From assembly GCA_045805565.1 (NCBI GenBank), contig JBJMKZ010000014.1, forward strand, positions 1 through 9,277: DNA of 9,277 nt, written 5' to 3'. The number at the start of each line of letters is the position of its first letter. Within the stretch, counting starts at the first letter, position 1. Below the pieces are notes generated by a model, which was given only the letters and a program-made list of their open reading frames with translations, made no database searches and was not told where the DNA came from. The DNA is from DATAEY01 sp045805565 (GTDB taxonomy: Bacteria; Actinomycetota; Thermoleophilia; Solirubrobacterales; Solirubrobacteraceae). Positions 1 to 5,811 of the stretch are shown piece by piece. Both the position numbers and the translations under genes were made by a program.

Positions 1-228
1 CCGGAAGACCTTGCGGCCGATCTGGTCGACCGCCTCCTTCTGGTCGCCGTCGGGCCTCATGGTCGCCACGACGTAGACGGCGCTGCGGGCCGGAGCCACC
101 TTCGCCGGGTCCGCACTCTCGTCGCCGCCGGCACCGCACCCGGCGGACACCACGGTCAGCGTGGCCGCGACGAACGCCGTGGCGGGCTGCGCCAGGCGTC
201 GTGACCGGGAAGCCGGCGACGGGCTCAT
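1..228 (-). CDS. Putative lipoprotein, N-terminal part (DUF3352-like), runs off the left edge
   Basis: On the minus strand an ATG at 228-226 opens a frame that stays open to base 1, giving 76 residues with no stop, so the gene is cut by the window edge. The start of the protein is a bacterial lipoprotein signal: a basic n-region (SRSRRL), a hydrophobic stretch at about residues 15-29 (ATAFVAATLTVVSA), and a lipobox VSAGC with Cys31 as the lipidation site. A short Gly/Asp/Ser-rich linker follows, then AVYVVATMRPDGDQKEAVDQ. This matches my memory of the start of DUF3352 proteins, which are common in Solirubrobacterales and have no known role. The product would be anchored to the outer face of the membrane. 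A GAGGAG Shine-Dalgarno (reverse of 240-245) sits 11 bases before the ATG. The gene is transcribed away from mraZ. The lipoprotein call is fairly secure; the family call is tentative. Confidence 0.75.
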   Translation of the reverse strand, partial: MSPSPASRSRRLAQPATAFVAATLTVVSAGCGAGGDESADPAKVAPARSAVYVVATMRPDGDQKEAVDQIGRKVFR

Positions 229-316
229 CGGCAAGGGCGCTCCTCGGGACGGGGGAGCGGGATCGTAGATGGCCATCGCGCCCCGGCGGCGAGGCGGCAG
301 CGGTGACGCGGTCGAA

Positions 317-348
317 CCCGCGGGCTGCAACTTTGCACCCGTCGCGGG
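317..348. repeat. Imperfect inverted repeat (possible hairpin or operator)
   Basis: The outer arms are CCCGCG (317-322) and CGCGGG (343-348). The inner arms are TGCAA (326-330) and TTGCA (333-337), separated by CT. Between them GG (323-324) can pair with CC (339-340), with a C-C mismatch and a two-base bulge. The hexamer CTGCAA (325-330) recurs at 352-357. No T-run follows on either strand, so it does not look like a classical intrinsic terminator. It may be a protein-binding site or simply a chance structure in GC-rich DNA. Confidence 0.45.
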
Positions 349-485
349 CGTCTGCAAGCCGGATTGCGGTTCTCGGCCGCGGCGCGCAGCGGGCCCGGAG
401 ACCCCGCAATCCCCGCGGCCATCGGCTTTGCGGCCTCCCGGTGTTGCGGCAGTAGGGGTCGGTGGGTGACTTAGCGAGAGATGTG

Positions 486-514
486 TTGCAGAGTGGGACG
501 AAGTGGGGTACAGT
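486..514 (+). promoter_or_regulatory. Predicted dcw-cluster promoter (Pmra) ahead of mraZ
   Basis: A -35-like TTGCAG (486-491) and a -10-like TACAGT (509-514) are separated by exactly 17 bases. The -10 keeps the key T, A, A and T positions of TATAAT; the -35 keeps the TTG core. This would start transcription near 521 and give a leader of about 90 bases before the mraZ GTG. The case is strengthened by the two MraZ-type boxes filling the spacer, which is where a repressor would be expected to act. This is probably the main promoter for the downstream cluster. Confidence 0.6.
494..508 (+). promoter_or_regulatory. MraZ operator: two TGGGN boxes spaced by 5 bases
   Basis: TGGGA (494-498), five bases (CGAAG), then TGGGG (504-508) form a direct repeat with a 10-base period. 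In E. coli and other bacteria MraZ binds TGGGN direct repeats separated by 5 bases upstream of its own gene and represses the cluster. Here both boxes lie between the -35 and -10, so binding should block RNA polymerase. A degenerate third unit TGTTG (484-488) is in the same 10-base register, and an isolated TGGGT occurs at 463-467 out of register. Confidence 0.75.
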
Positions 515-601
515 CGCGCCGCTTGCCCGACCGGGGTGGCGGGGCTCCTCCCACTCCGTCACCCCGGTCGACAGCGTCCACCGCAGGAGCGGCCGAAGCT
601 C

Positions 602-605
602 GGAG
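602..605 (+). promoter_or_regulatory. Ribosome binding site deciding the mraZ start
   Basis: GGAG lies 7 bases before the GTG at 613. It supports this GTG over the ATG at 481, which is in the same frame but upstream of the predicted -10. Confidence 0.65.
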
Positions 606-612
606 AACGAAC

Positions 613-1047
613 GTGGCCTTCCGCGGCACCTTCGACCACACGCTCGACGCCAAGAACCGCCTCACCGTCCCCGCCAAGTTCCGCGCGGCGTTGGCGGACG
701 GGGTGGTGCTGGCGCGCGGGTCGGAGCGCTGCGTCGAGGTGTGGCCGGCCTCGGACTACGAACGACTGCACGGGACCGCGCTCGAGGGCCTCAACCCGCT
801 TGCGCGCGAGGCCAGGGAGCTGAGGCGCCGGCTGTTCGGCGGCGCGTTCGACACCGAGCTCGATGGCGCGGGCCGGATCGGGCTGCCCCCGAAGCTGATC
901 GAGCACGCCGGCCTGCGCCGGGAGGTGGCGGTGGTCGGGGCCGGGGAGTGGCTGGAGGTCTGGGACCGCCGTGCCTGGGAGGCGGTCGACGAGGACTCAC
1001 CCGGCCGCATCAACGACCTGACACAGAGCCTTGGCCATCCTTCTTGA
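613..1047 (+). CDS. mraZ: Transcriptional regulator MraZ
   Basis: The protein has 144 residues from the GTG at 613, a normal length for MraZ. It contains two SpoVT/AbrB-like swapped-hairpin repeats, each with the family's DxxxR signature: D12-A-K-N-R16 in the first and D84-G-A-G-R88 in the second. The N-terminus VAFRGTFDHTLDAKNRLTVP is typical. MraZ is a ring-forming DNA-binding protein that represses its own promoter and the dcw genes by binding TGGGN repeats; matching repeats lie at 494-508, about 105 bases upstream of the start. The same frame is open back to an ATG at 481, but the extra 44 residues overlap the promoter and look unlike MraZ. It is the first gene of the cluster, and rsmH begins one base after its stop codon. 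Confidence 0.95.
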   Translation: MAFRGTFDHTLDAKNRLTVPAKFRAALADGVVLARGSERCVEVWPASDYERLHGTALEGLNPLAREARELRRRLFGGAFDTELDGAGRIGLPPKLIEHAGLRREVAVVGAGEWLEVWDRRAWEAVDEDSPGRINDLTQSLGHPS

Positions 1048-1048
1048 C

Positions 1049-1993
1049 ATGGGCACGATCCACGTCCCGGTCCTGGCCGGCGAGCTGATCGAGGCGCTGG
1101 AGCCGCGGCCGGGTCAGACTGCGATCGACGCGACGGTGGGTGGCGGCGGCCACTCACGGCTGCTGGCGGAGCGGATCGGCCCGGGCGGGACGCTGATCGG
1201 CATCGACCGCGATCCCGTGGCGGAGGAGCGCTTCGCGCAGCTGGCCACCGAGGTGACCTGCGCCACCCGCTTCATTCGCGCCGGCTTCGCGGAGGCGCTG
1301 CGCCGCCTGCACGACGAGGGCCAGGACGCCGACCTGGTCACGCTCGATCTGGGCATCTCGTCCCTGCAGGTCGATACCCGCGAGCGGGGGTTCTCGTATT
1401 CCTACGACGCGCCGCTGGACATGCGCATGGATCCGAGCCAGGAGCTCACCGCCGCCGAGGTGGTGAACCGCTGGGAGGAGCGTCGGCTTGCGCGCCTGCT
1501 GCGGCGCTACGGGGAGGAGCGCTACGCCACGCGCATCGTCCGGGCGATCCATGCCCGCCGCCGGGAGGCCGAGCTCGCCACCACCCAGGAACTCGTGGAC
1601 GTGATCAAGTCGGCGGTCCCCGCCCCGGCCGCCTTCGCCGGCGGGCACCCCGCGAAGCGCACCTTCCAGGCGATCCGGATCGCGGTGAACGACGAGCTCG
1701 GGCAGCTGGACGCCGCGCTGCCGCTCGCCTGGGACCTGCTCCGGCCGGGCGGACGTCTGGGCGCGATCTCGTTCCATTCGCTCGAGGACCGTCGCGTGAA
1801 GCGGTTCATGGCGGCTCGAGCCCGGGGCTGTGTTTGCCCGCCCGACCTGCCCGTGTGCGCGTGCGGCCGGGTCCCCGAGGCCGACCTGGTCACCCGCGGC
1901 GCGGTCAGACCAACTCCAGGCGAGCTCGCCGACAACCCACGCTCCTCGTCCGCCCGCCTGCGGGTGGCACGCAAGCGAGGCGACGCCGGATGA
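1049..1993 (+). CDS. rsmH: 16S rRNA (cytosine(1402)-N(4))-methyltransferase RsmH (MraW)
   Basis: This 314-residue protein transfers a methyl group from S-adenosylmethionine to N4 of C1402 in 16S rRNA, tuning the ribosomal P site. Family marks are clear: HVPVL near the start, the SAM-binding glycine loop ATVGGGGHS (28-36), GIDRDP (51-56), LDLGISSLQVD (99-109), RGFSYSYDAPLDMRMD (113-128), NDELGQL (214-220), ISFHSLEDRRVKRF (240-253), the cysteine cluster C261, C263, C270 and C272, and the C-terminal NPRSSSARLR. The ATG at 1049 starts one base after the mraZ stop. An in-frame TTG at 1031 would add six residues and overlap mraZ. Neither start has a good Shine-Dalgarno, so translation is probably coupled to mraZ; I prefer the ATG because HVPVL then sits at the usual distance from the start. 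Confidence 0.95.
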   Translation: MGTIHVPVLAGELIEALEPRPGQTAIDATVGGGGHSRLLAERIGPGGTLIGIDRDPVAEERFAQLATEVTCATRFIRAGFAEALRRLHDEGQDADLVTLDLGISSLQVDTRERGFSYSYDAPLDMRMDPSQELTAAEVVNRWEERRLARLLRRYGEERYATRIVRAIHARRREAELATTQELVDVIKSAVPAPAAFAGGHPAKRTFQAIRIAVNDELGQLDAALPLAWDLLRPGGRLGAISFHSLEDRRVKRFMAARARGCVCPPDLPVCACGRVPEADLVTRGAVRPTPGELADNPRSSSARLRVARKRGDAG

Positions 1994-2643
1994 GCCCGCC
2001 CGCTGCGACCTCGGCCGCCCGCCGCGCCCGGGCGGCGCGCGCGACTCCGCGTGGCGCGCCCGCCCGCCGGTCGACGGACCGGAGTCCCTCCCGGCCCGTC
2101 GCTCCACAGGTTCCGCGGCGCGTGTCGGGGCCGGGCCGCGCTCGCACCCCGGCACGGGCGCGGGCCGCTGCGCCCGCCGGCCCGCCGGGGCTCGCCGCCG
2201 CCGTCGTGCGGGCGGTGCGCTTCATCTCGACCCTGCCCGATCGCCGCCTGGTCGACCGCCTGGTGCGCGGGCGCGGGTGGATCGCCGTGATCGGCTTCCT
2301 GCTGCTGGGGATCGTGACCATGCAGGTGTCGCTGCTCAAGCTGAACGCCGGCATCGGCCGTGACGTGGAGCGCAGCGCCAGCCTCGAGCGCCGCAACGGC
2401 GAGCTGCGCGCGCAGGTCTCCCTCCTTCAGTCCGGCGAGCGGATCCAGGATGGCGCCGCGAGCCTGGGGATGGTGATGCCGGCGCCCGGCGCGGTGTCGT
2501 ACGTCCGCGCCCGGCGTGGGGTCGACGCCCAGGAGGCGGCCGCCGCCCTGCGCGCGGGCCGTCTGGTGCCCGGAGCGATCCAGGTCACGACCGCCGCGGG
2601 CAACGCCTACGGCGCGGCGCCGGCGGCGGGGACGGGGCCCTAG
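1990..2643 (+). CDS. ftsL: FtsL/DivIC-like divisome protein (septum formation initiator type)
   Basis: The ATG at 1990 overlaps the rsmH stop by 4 bases (ATGA), with GAGG (1977-1980) 9 bases upstream. The 217-residue product is bitopic: a cytoplasmic tail of about 95 residues rich in Ala, Arg and Pro, one membrane segment at about 97-116 (WIAVIGFLLLGIVTMQVSLL), then a leucine-spaced helical stretch at about 117-142 likely to form a short coiled coil, and LGMVMP at 149-154, the kind of motif that follows the coiled coil in FtsL/DivIC proteins. In the divisome FtsL pairs with a DivIC/FtsB-type partner and FtsQ and helps activate FtsW-FtsI. FtsL is poorly conserved, so the name rests on topology and its place between rsmH and ftsI. 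The N-terminal tail and a 60-residue C-terminal tail make it about twice the usual size of a minimal FtsL. No catalytic motif is seen. Confidence 0.82.
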   Translation: MSPPAATSAARRARAARATPRGAPARRSTDRSPSRPVAPQVPRRVSGPGRARTPARARAAAPAGPPGLAAAVVRAVRFISTLPDRRLVDRLVRGRGWIAVIGFLLLGIVTMQVSLLKLNAGIGRDVERSASLERRNGELRAQVSLLQSGERIQDGAASLGMVMPAPGAVSYVRARRGVDAQEAAAALRAGRLVPGAIQVTTAAGNAYGAAPAAGTGP

Positions 2644-2655
2644 GGCTCGGCAGCG

Positions 2656-4347
2656 ATGGGGCTGATCGAGCGCCGCATCGCCCTGCTGCTCTTCCTTTTC
2701 CTGGGCCTGCTGGCGCTGGCCACCGTCCGCACCGCATACCTGGGGGCGATCCGGGCTCCCTCGCTGCAGCGGGCCGCCACCTCGCAGCAGGTGCGCGTCA
2801 CCACCGTGCCGGCGCCGCGGGGGACGATCACCGATCGCCACGGGACGGAGCTGGCGGTGTCGGAGCCGGCCGACGACGTTACCGCCAACCCGAGGCTGAT
2901 CCGCCAACCCCTCGCGGTCTCGCGGCGGCTGTCGCCGCTGCTGGCGCAGGCACCCGATTCACTGGTGCGCAAGCTTGCCGACCGGCGGCGCGGCTTCGTC
3001 TACCTCGCCCGGCGGATGCCCTCCACCCAGGCTCGGGTCATCGGCGCCCTGAAGGTCGAGGGGATCGACCTGGCGCCCGGCACCCGCCGCGTCTACCCCC
3101 AGGGCTGGCGCGCGTCGCAGCTGCTGGGATTCGTGGGGGTGGACGGCCACGGCCTGGCCGGACTCGAGTACTCACTCGACCGGCAGCTGCGTGGACGCGA
3201 CGGGAAGCGGCGCGTGGTCGACGACGCGCTCGGCCAGCCGATCTCGCTTCGGGACGAGCAGGCGATGCGACCGGGGGAAGGGGTGCGGCTGACGATCGAT
3301 GCGGCCATCCAGGATCGCACCGAGACAGTGCTCGCCGACGTCGGTCAGCGCTTCGCCCCGCGGGGCGCGACGGCGCTCGTCATGGACCCGCGAACCGGGG
3401 CCCTGCTGGCGGTCGCCAACTGGCCCCGGGTTGACGGCAACGCCCCCGGCGCGGCTCCCGACTACGCGAACCAGGACCGGGCGGTGGCGGCCGCCTACGA
3501 GCCGGGCTCGACGTTCAAGCCGTTCACCGTGGCGGGGGCGCTGGAGGCCGGGCTGGTGACTCCCCAGACCGGCTTCGACCTCGCCCCCCAGATCCAGGTC
3601 GCCGACCGCACCATCGGCGAGGCGCATGACCGTGGCGGCGAGACGCTGACCACCGCCCAGATCCTCGCCCAGTCGAGCAACGTGGGAGCGGTCACCATCG
3701 GCTTGCGACTCGGCGCCCAGCGGTTCGACTCGTGGGTGCGGCGGTTCGGGTTCGGGAGGGCGACGGGCGTCGACGTGCCGGGCGAGGCGAGCGGGATCGT
3801 GCCGCGGCTCGACCGCTATTCGGGGTCGTCCATGGGCAACCTGCCGATCGGGCAGGGACTGGCGGTCACCCCGCTGCAGATGGCCAGCGCCTATGCGGCG
3901 ATCGCCAACGGCGGCATCCTGCACCAACCACACGTGGTCGCCCGAATCGGGCGTCACGCTCCGCGGGCGCCGCCCGGGCACCGAATCATCTCGGCGGCCA
4001 CCGCGGCGAGCCTGCGCCAGATGCTGGAGGGTGTGCTGGAGCCGGGCGGCACCGCCAGCGAGGTCTCGATCCCGGGGTACAAGCTCGCCGGGAAGACCGG
4101 CACCGCCAACAAGCCGGACCCCGCCACCGGGCAGTACTCGCAAACTCGCTACGTCGCCTCGTTCGTCGGCTTCGCGCCGGCCGGCTCGCCGCGCCTGCTG
4201 GTGGCGGTCATGGTGGACGAGCCCCAGGGCGAGGTCTCCGGCGGGGCGGTCGCCGCCCCGGCGTTCGAGAAGATCATGGCCTTCGCGCTTCCGTATCTAC
4301 GGATCGCTCCGGATGACCCGGGTGCCGGCGCGCCGCGTACCGGCTGA
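2656..4347 (+). CDS. ftsI: Septal peptidoglycan transpeptidase FtsI (class B penicillin-binding protein 3 type)
   Basis: This 563-residue class B PBP cross-links peptidoglycan at the division septum. It has a short cytoplasmic start, one membrane anchor at about 8-27, the PBP dimerisation region (about 50-200) with APRGTITDRHG, and the transpeptidase domain (about 235-550). The three active-site motifs are intact: S285-T-F-K288 with the acylated serine in YEPGSTFKPF, S340-S-N342, and K480-T-G-T483. NLPIGQGLAVTPLQMA (395-410) is also characteristic. There are no C-terminal PASTA repeats; the protein ends shortly after the catalytic domain. It begins 12 bases after ftsL, with a modest AGGG at 2642-2645, and sits in the standard ftsI position before murE. 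Paralogous PBP2-type enzymes share the domains, but the location makes the division-specific role most likely. This is a target of beta-lactams. Confidence 0.95.
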   Translation: MGLIERRIALLLFLFLGLLALATVRTAYLGAIRAPSLQRAATSQQVRVTTVPAPRGTITDRHGTELAVSEPADDVTANPRLIRQPLAVSRRLSPLLAQAPDSLVRKLADRRRGFVYLARRMPSTQARVIGALKVEGIDLAPGTRRVYPQGWRASQLLGFVGVDGHGLAGLEYSLDRQLRGRDGKRRVVDDALGQPISLRDEQAMRPGEGVRLTIDAAIQDRTETVLADVGQRFAPRGATALVMDPRTGALLAVANWPRVDGNAPGAAPDYANQDRAVAAAYEPGSTFKPFTVAGALEAGLVTPQTGFDLAPQIQVADRTIGEAHDRGGETLTTAQILAQSSNVGAVTIGLRLGAQRFDSWVRRFGFGRATGVDVPGEASGIVPRLDRYSGSSMGNLPIGQGLAVTPLQMASAYAAIANGGILHQPHVVARIGRHAPRAPPGHRIISAATAASLRQMLEGVLEPGGTASEVSIPGYKLAGKTGTANKPDPATGQYSQTRYVASFVGFAPAGSPRLLVAVMVDEPQGEVSGGAVAAPAFEKIMAFALPYLRIAPDDPGAGAPRTG

Positions 4348-4371
4348 GGCGGCCCCGGCCGCAGCCAGGGC

Positions 4372-4377
4372 TACACT
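4372..4377 (+). promoter_or_regulatory. Possible internal -10 element, leaderless start for murE
   Basis: The 39-base gap between ftsI and murE contains TACACT, which keeps T, A, A and T of TATAAT, ending 9 bases before the murE ATG. Transcription from such a hexamer would start about 3 bases before, or at, the ATG. No Shine-Dalgarno is present at a usable distance; the nearest purine run, AGGG, is about 16 bases away. Leaderless genes with a TANNNT just upstream are common in actinobacteria. No -35 is recognisable, so this remains a candidate. Confidence 0.35.
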
Positions 4378-4386
4378 CGGCCGGCC

Positions 4387-5811
4387 ATGACCCTCCGCGA
4401 GCTGATGGGCGTTGGCGCGCCCGACGTGGAGATCACGGGCCTGGCCTACGACAGCCGCAGCGTCCACCCGGGGACGCTGTTCTTCTGCGTCACCGGGTTG
4501 TCCCGCGACGGCCACCTGTTCGCGCCCGACGCCGTCGTCGCCGGCGCCGCTGCCCTGGTCGTCGAGCGCCCCTTGGAGCTGGGCGTCCCCGAGGTCGTGG
4601 TCCCGTCGGCGCGGGCGGCGATGGCACCGGTGGCGGCACGCTTCTTCGGCGACCCGACCGCCGAGCTCGAGGTGGTGGGCGTGACCGGCACCAACGGCAA
4701 GACCACCACCACCTTCCTGATCCGGTCTCTGCTGGAGGCGGCCGGCCGCCCGTGCGGCCTGCTGGGGACGGTCACCGCCGTGGTGGGCGGGGTGAAGCGG
4801 ATGGTCGTGCGCACCACGCCGGAGGCGATCGACCTCCAGCGCGCGTTCGGGGCGATGCTGGAGGCCGGGGATCGCGCCTGCGCCATGGAGGTGTCATCGC
4901 ATGCGCTCGAGCTGCACCGGGCCGACGCCATCCACTGGGCGGCGGCGGTCTTCACCAACCTGACCCAGGATCATCTCGACTTCCACGCCACTATGGAGGA
5001 CTACTTCCTGGCCAAGCGGCGGCTGTTCCTGGCCGCTCCACGAGCGTCGATCATCAACGTCGACGATCCCTACGGCCGGCGGCTGGCCGACGAGGTTCCC
5101 GGTGCGCTGCGCTTCGCCATCGAGCAGCCCGCCGACTACCGCGCGGCGGCGGTGGAGACCGACTGGACCGGGGCGCGGTTCCGCCTGCAGGGGCCGGACG
5201 TCGAGCTGGACCTGCGCTCGCCGCTGCCGGGCGGCTTCAACGTGTACAACGTGATGGGGGCGGCGATAGCGGCGCTGGTCCTGGGGGTCGAGGCCGACGC
5301 GATCCCCGCCGCGGTGGCGGGGGCCCGGCGCATTCCCGGGCGCTTCGAGCCCGTGGACGAGGGCCAGGGCTTCGCGGTGCTGGTCGACTACGCGCATACA
5401 CCCGACTCGCTGGACAGCGTGCTGCGGGCGGCGCGTCAGCTGGCGGAGGGCCGGCTGGTCGTGGTGTTCGGCTGCGGCGGGGACCGCGATCGCGGCAAGC
5501 GGCCGCTGATGGGGGAGATCGCTGCGCGGCTGGCCGACCTGGCGATCGTCACGTCCGACAATCCCCGCTCCGAGGACCCCGAGGCGATCATCGCCGAGGT
5601 CCTGGCCGGTGCGGGGCGGGGGGCCGAGGCGATCGTCGATCGCCGGGCCGCCATCACGTCGGCCATCGAGCTGGCGGCGCCCGGCGACGTGGTGGTCATC
5701 GCCGGCAAGGGGCACGAGCAGGGACAGGAATTCGCGGCTGGCCAAACGCTGCCGTTCGACGACGTGACGGTGGCGCGCGAGGCGCTGCGCGGAGCCGCGC
5801 TGAGCCGATGA
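4387..5811 (+). CDS. murE: UDP-N-acetylmuramoyl-L-alanyl-D-glutamate--2,6-diaminopimelate ligase MurE
   Basis: This 474-residue cytoplasmic Mur ligase adds the third amino acid of the stem peptide to UDP-MurNAc-L-Ala-D-Glu using ATP. The N-terminal UDP-substrate domain (about 1-90) carries YDSRSVHPG (21-29). The central ATPase domain has the P-loop GVTGTNGKTTT (98-108), TTPEA (143-147), the EVSSHAL segment (168-174), NLTQDHLDFH (191-200) and K210, the likely carbamylated lysine, in YFLAK. FNVYN (284-288) and the DYAHTPDSL segment (334-342) lead into the C-terminal domain, which carries DNPR (391-394). DNPR is the accepted signature for meso-diaminopimelate; lysine-adding MurE enzymes differ there, so the wall is predicted to be of the meso-DAP type. 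The gene begins 39 bases after ftsI without a clear ribosome binding site, and its stop overlaps the murF start by 4 bases. Confidence 0.96.
   Translation: MTLRELMGVGAPDVEITGLAYDSRSVHPGTLFFCVTGLSRDGHLFAPDAVVAGAAALVVERPLELGVPEVVVPSARAAMAPVAARFFGDPTAELEVVGVTGTNGKTTTTFLIRSLLEAAGRPCGLLGTVTAVVGGVKRMVVRTTPEAIDLQRAFGAMLEAGDRACAMEVSSHALELHRADAIHWAAAVFTNLTQDHLDFHATMEDYFLAKRRLFLAAPRASIINVDDPYGRRLADEVPGALRFAIEQPADYRAAAVETDWTGARFRLQGPDVELDLRSPLPGGFNVYNVMGAAIAALVLGVEADAIPAAVAGARRIPGRFEPVDEGQGFAVLVDYAHTPDSLDSVLRAARQLAEGRLVVVFGCGGDRDRGKRPLMGEIAARLADLAIVTSDNPRSEDPEAIIAEVLAGAGRGAEAIVDRRAAITSAIELAAPGDVVVIAGKGHEQGQEFAAGQTLPFDDVTVAREALRGAALSR

Larger units (their letters stand above)
229..612. other. Divergent intergenic region between the lipoprotein gene and mraZ
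   Basis: These 384 bases separate two divergent genes and contain no convincing coding sequence; the short frames here are Arg/Pro/Ala-rich and resemble no family I know. Next to the lipoprotein is its Shine-Dalgarno (240-245), and a weak minus-strand -10-like TACGAT is readable as the reverse of 262-267, without a recognisable -35. The middle holds an imperfect inverted repeat (317-348). The right part holds the mraZ promoter and operator boxes (486-514), followed by a leader of roughly 90 bases that ends in the mraZ ribosome binding site. Confidence 0.7.

Noticed and set aside
201..469. Short plus-strand frames in the intergenic region (for example 201-455 and 269-469)
   Set aside because: Arg/Pro/Ala-rich products with no ribosome binding site or family resemblance; typical chance frames in GC-rich DNA.
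481..612. An ATG at 481 extending mraZ by 44 residues
   Set aside because: The extension crosses the predicted -10 and the MraZ boxes, looks unlike MraZ, and the GTG at 613 has a good GGAG and gives the usual length.
1044..1072. A perfect TTGACA at 1044-1049, as if a -35 box
   Set aside because: Seventeen bases downstream the sequence is CCGGTC, not a -10, and the site lies at the mraZ/rsmH junction where the bases are explained by coding.
1522..2907. A 461-codon open frame on the minus strand opposite rsmH, ftsL and ftsI
   Set aside because: An antisense shadow: low-complexity Arg/Gly/Ala-rich sequence with no motif, opposite conserved genes.
4752..5807. A 352-codon upstream extension of the murF frame through murE
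   Set aside because: It is an out-of-frame reading of murE. The murF ATG at 5808 overlaps the murE stop and gives a standard-length protein.
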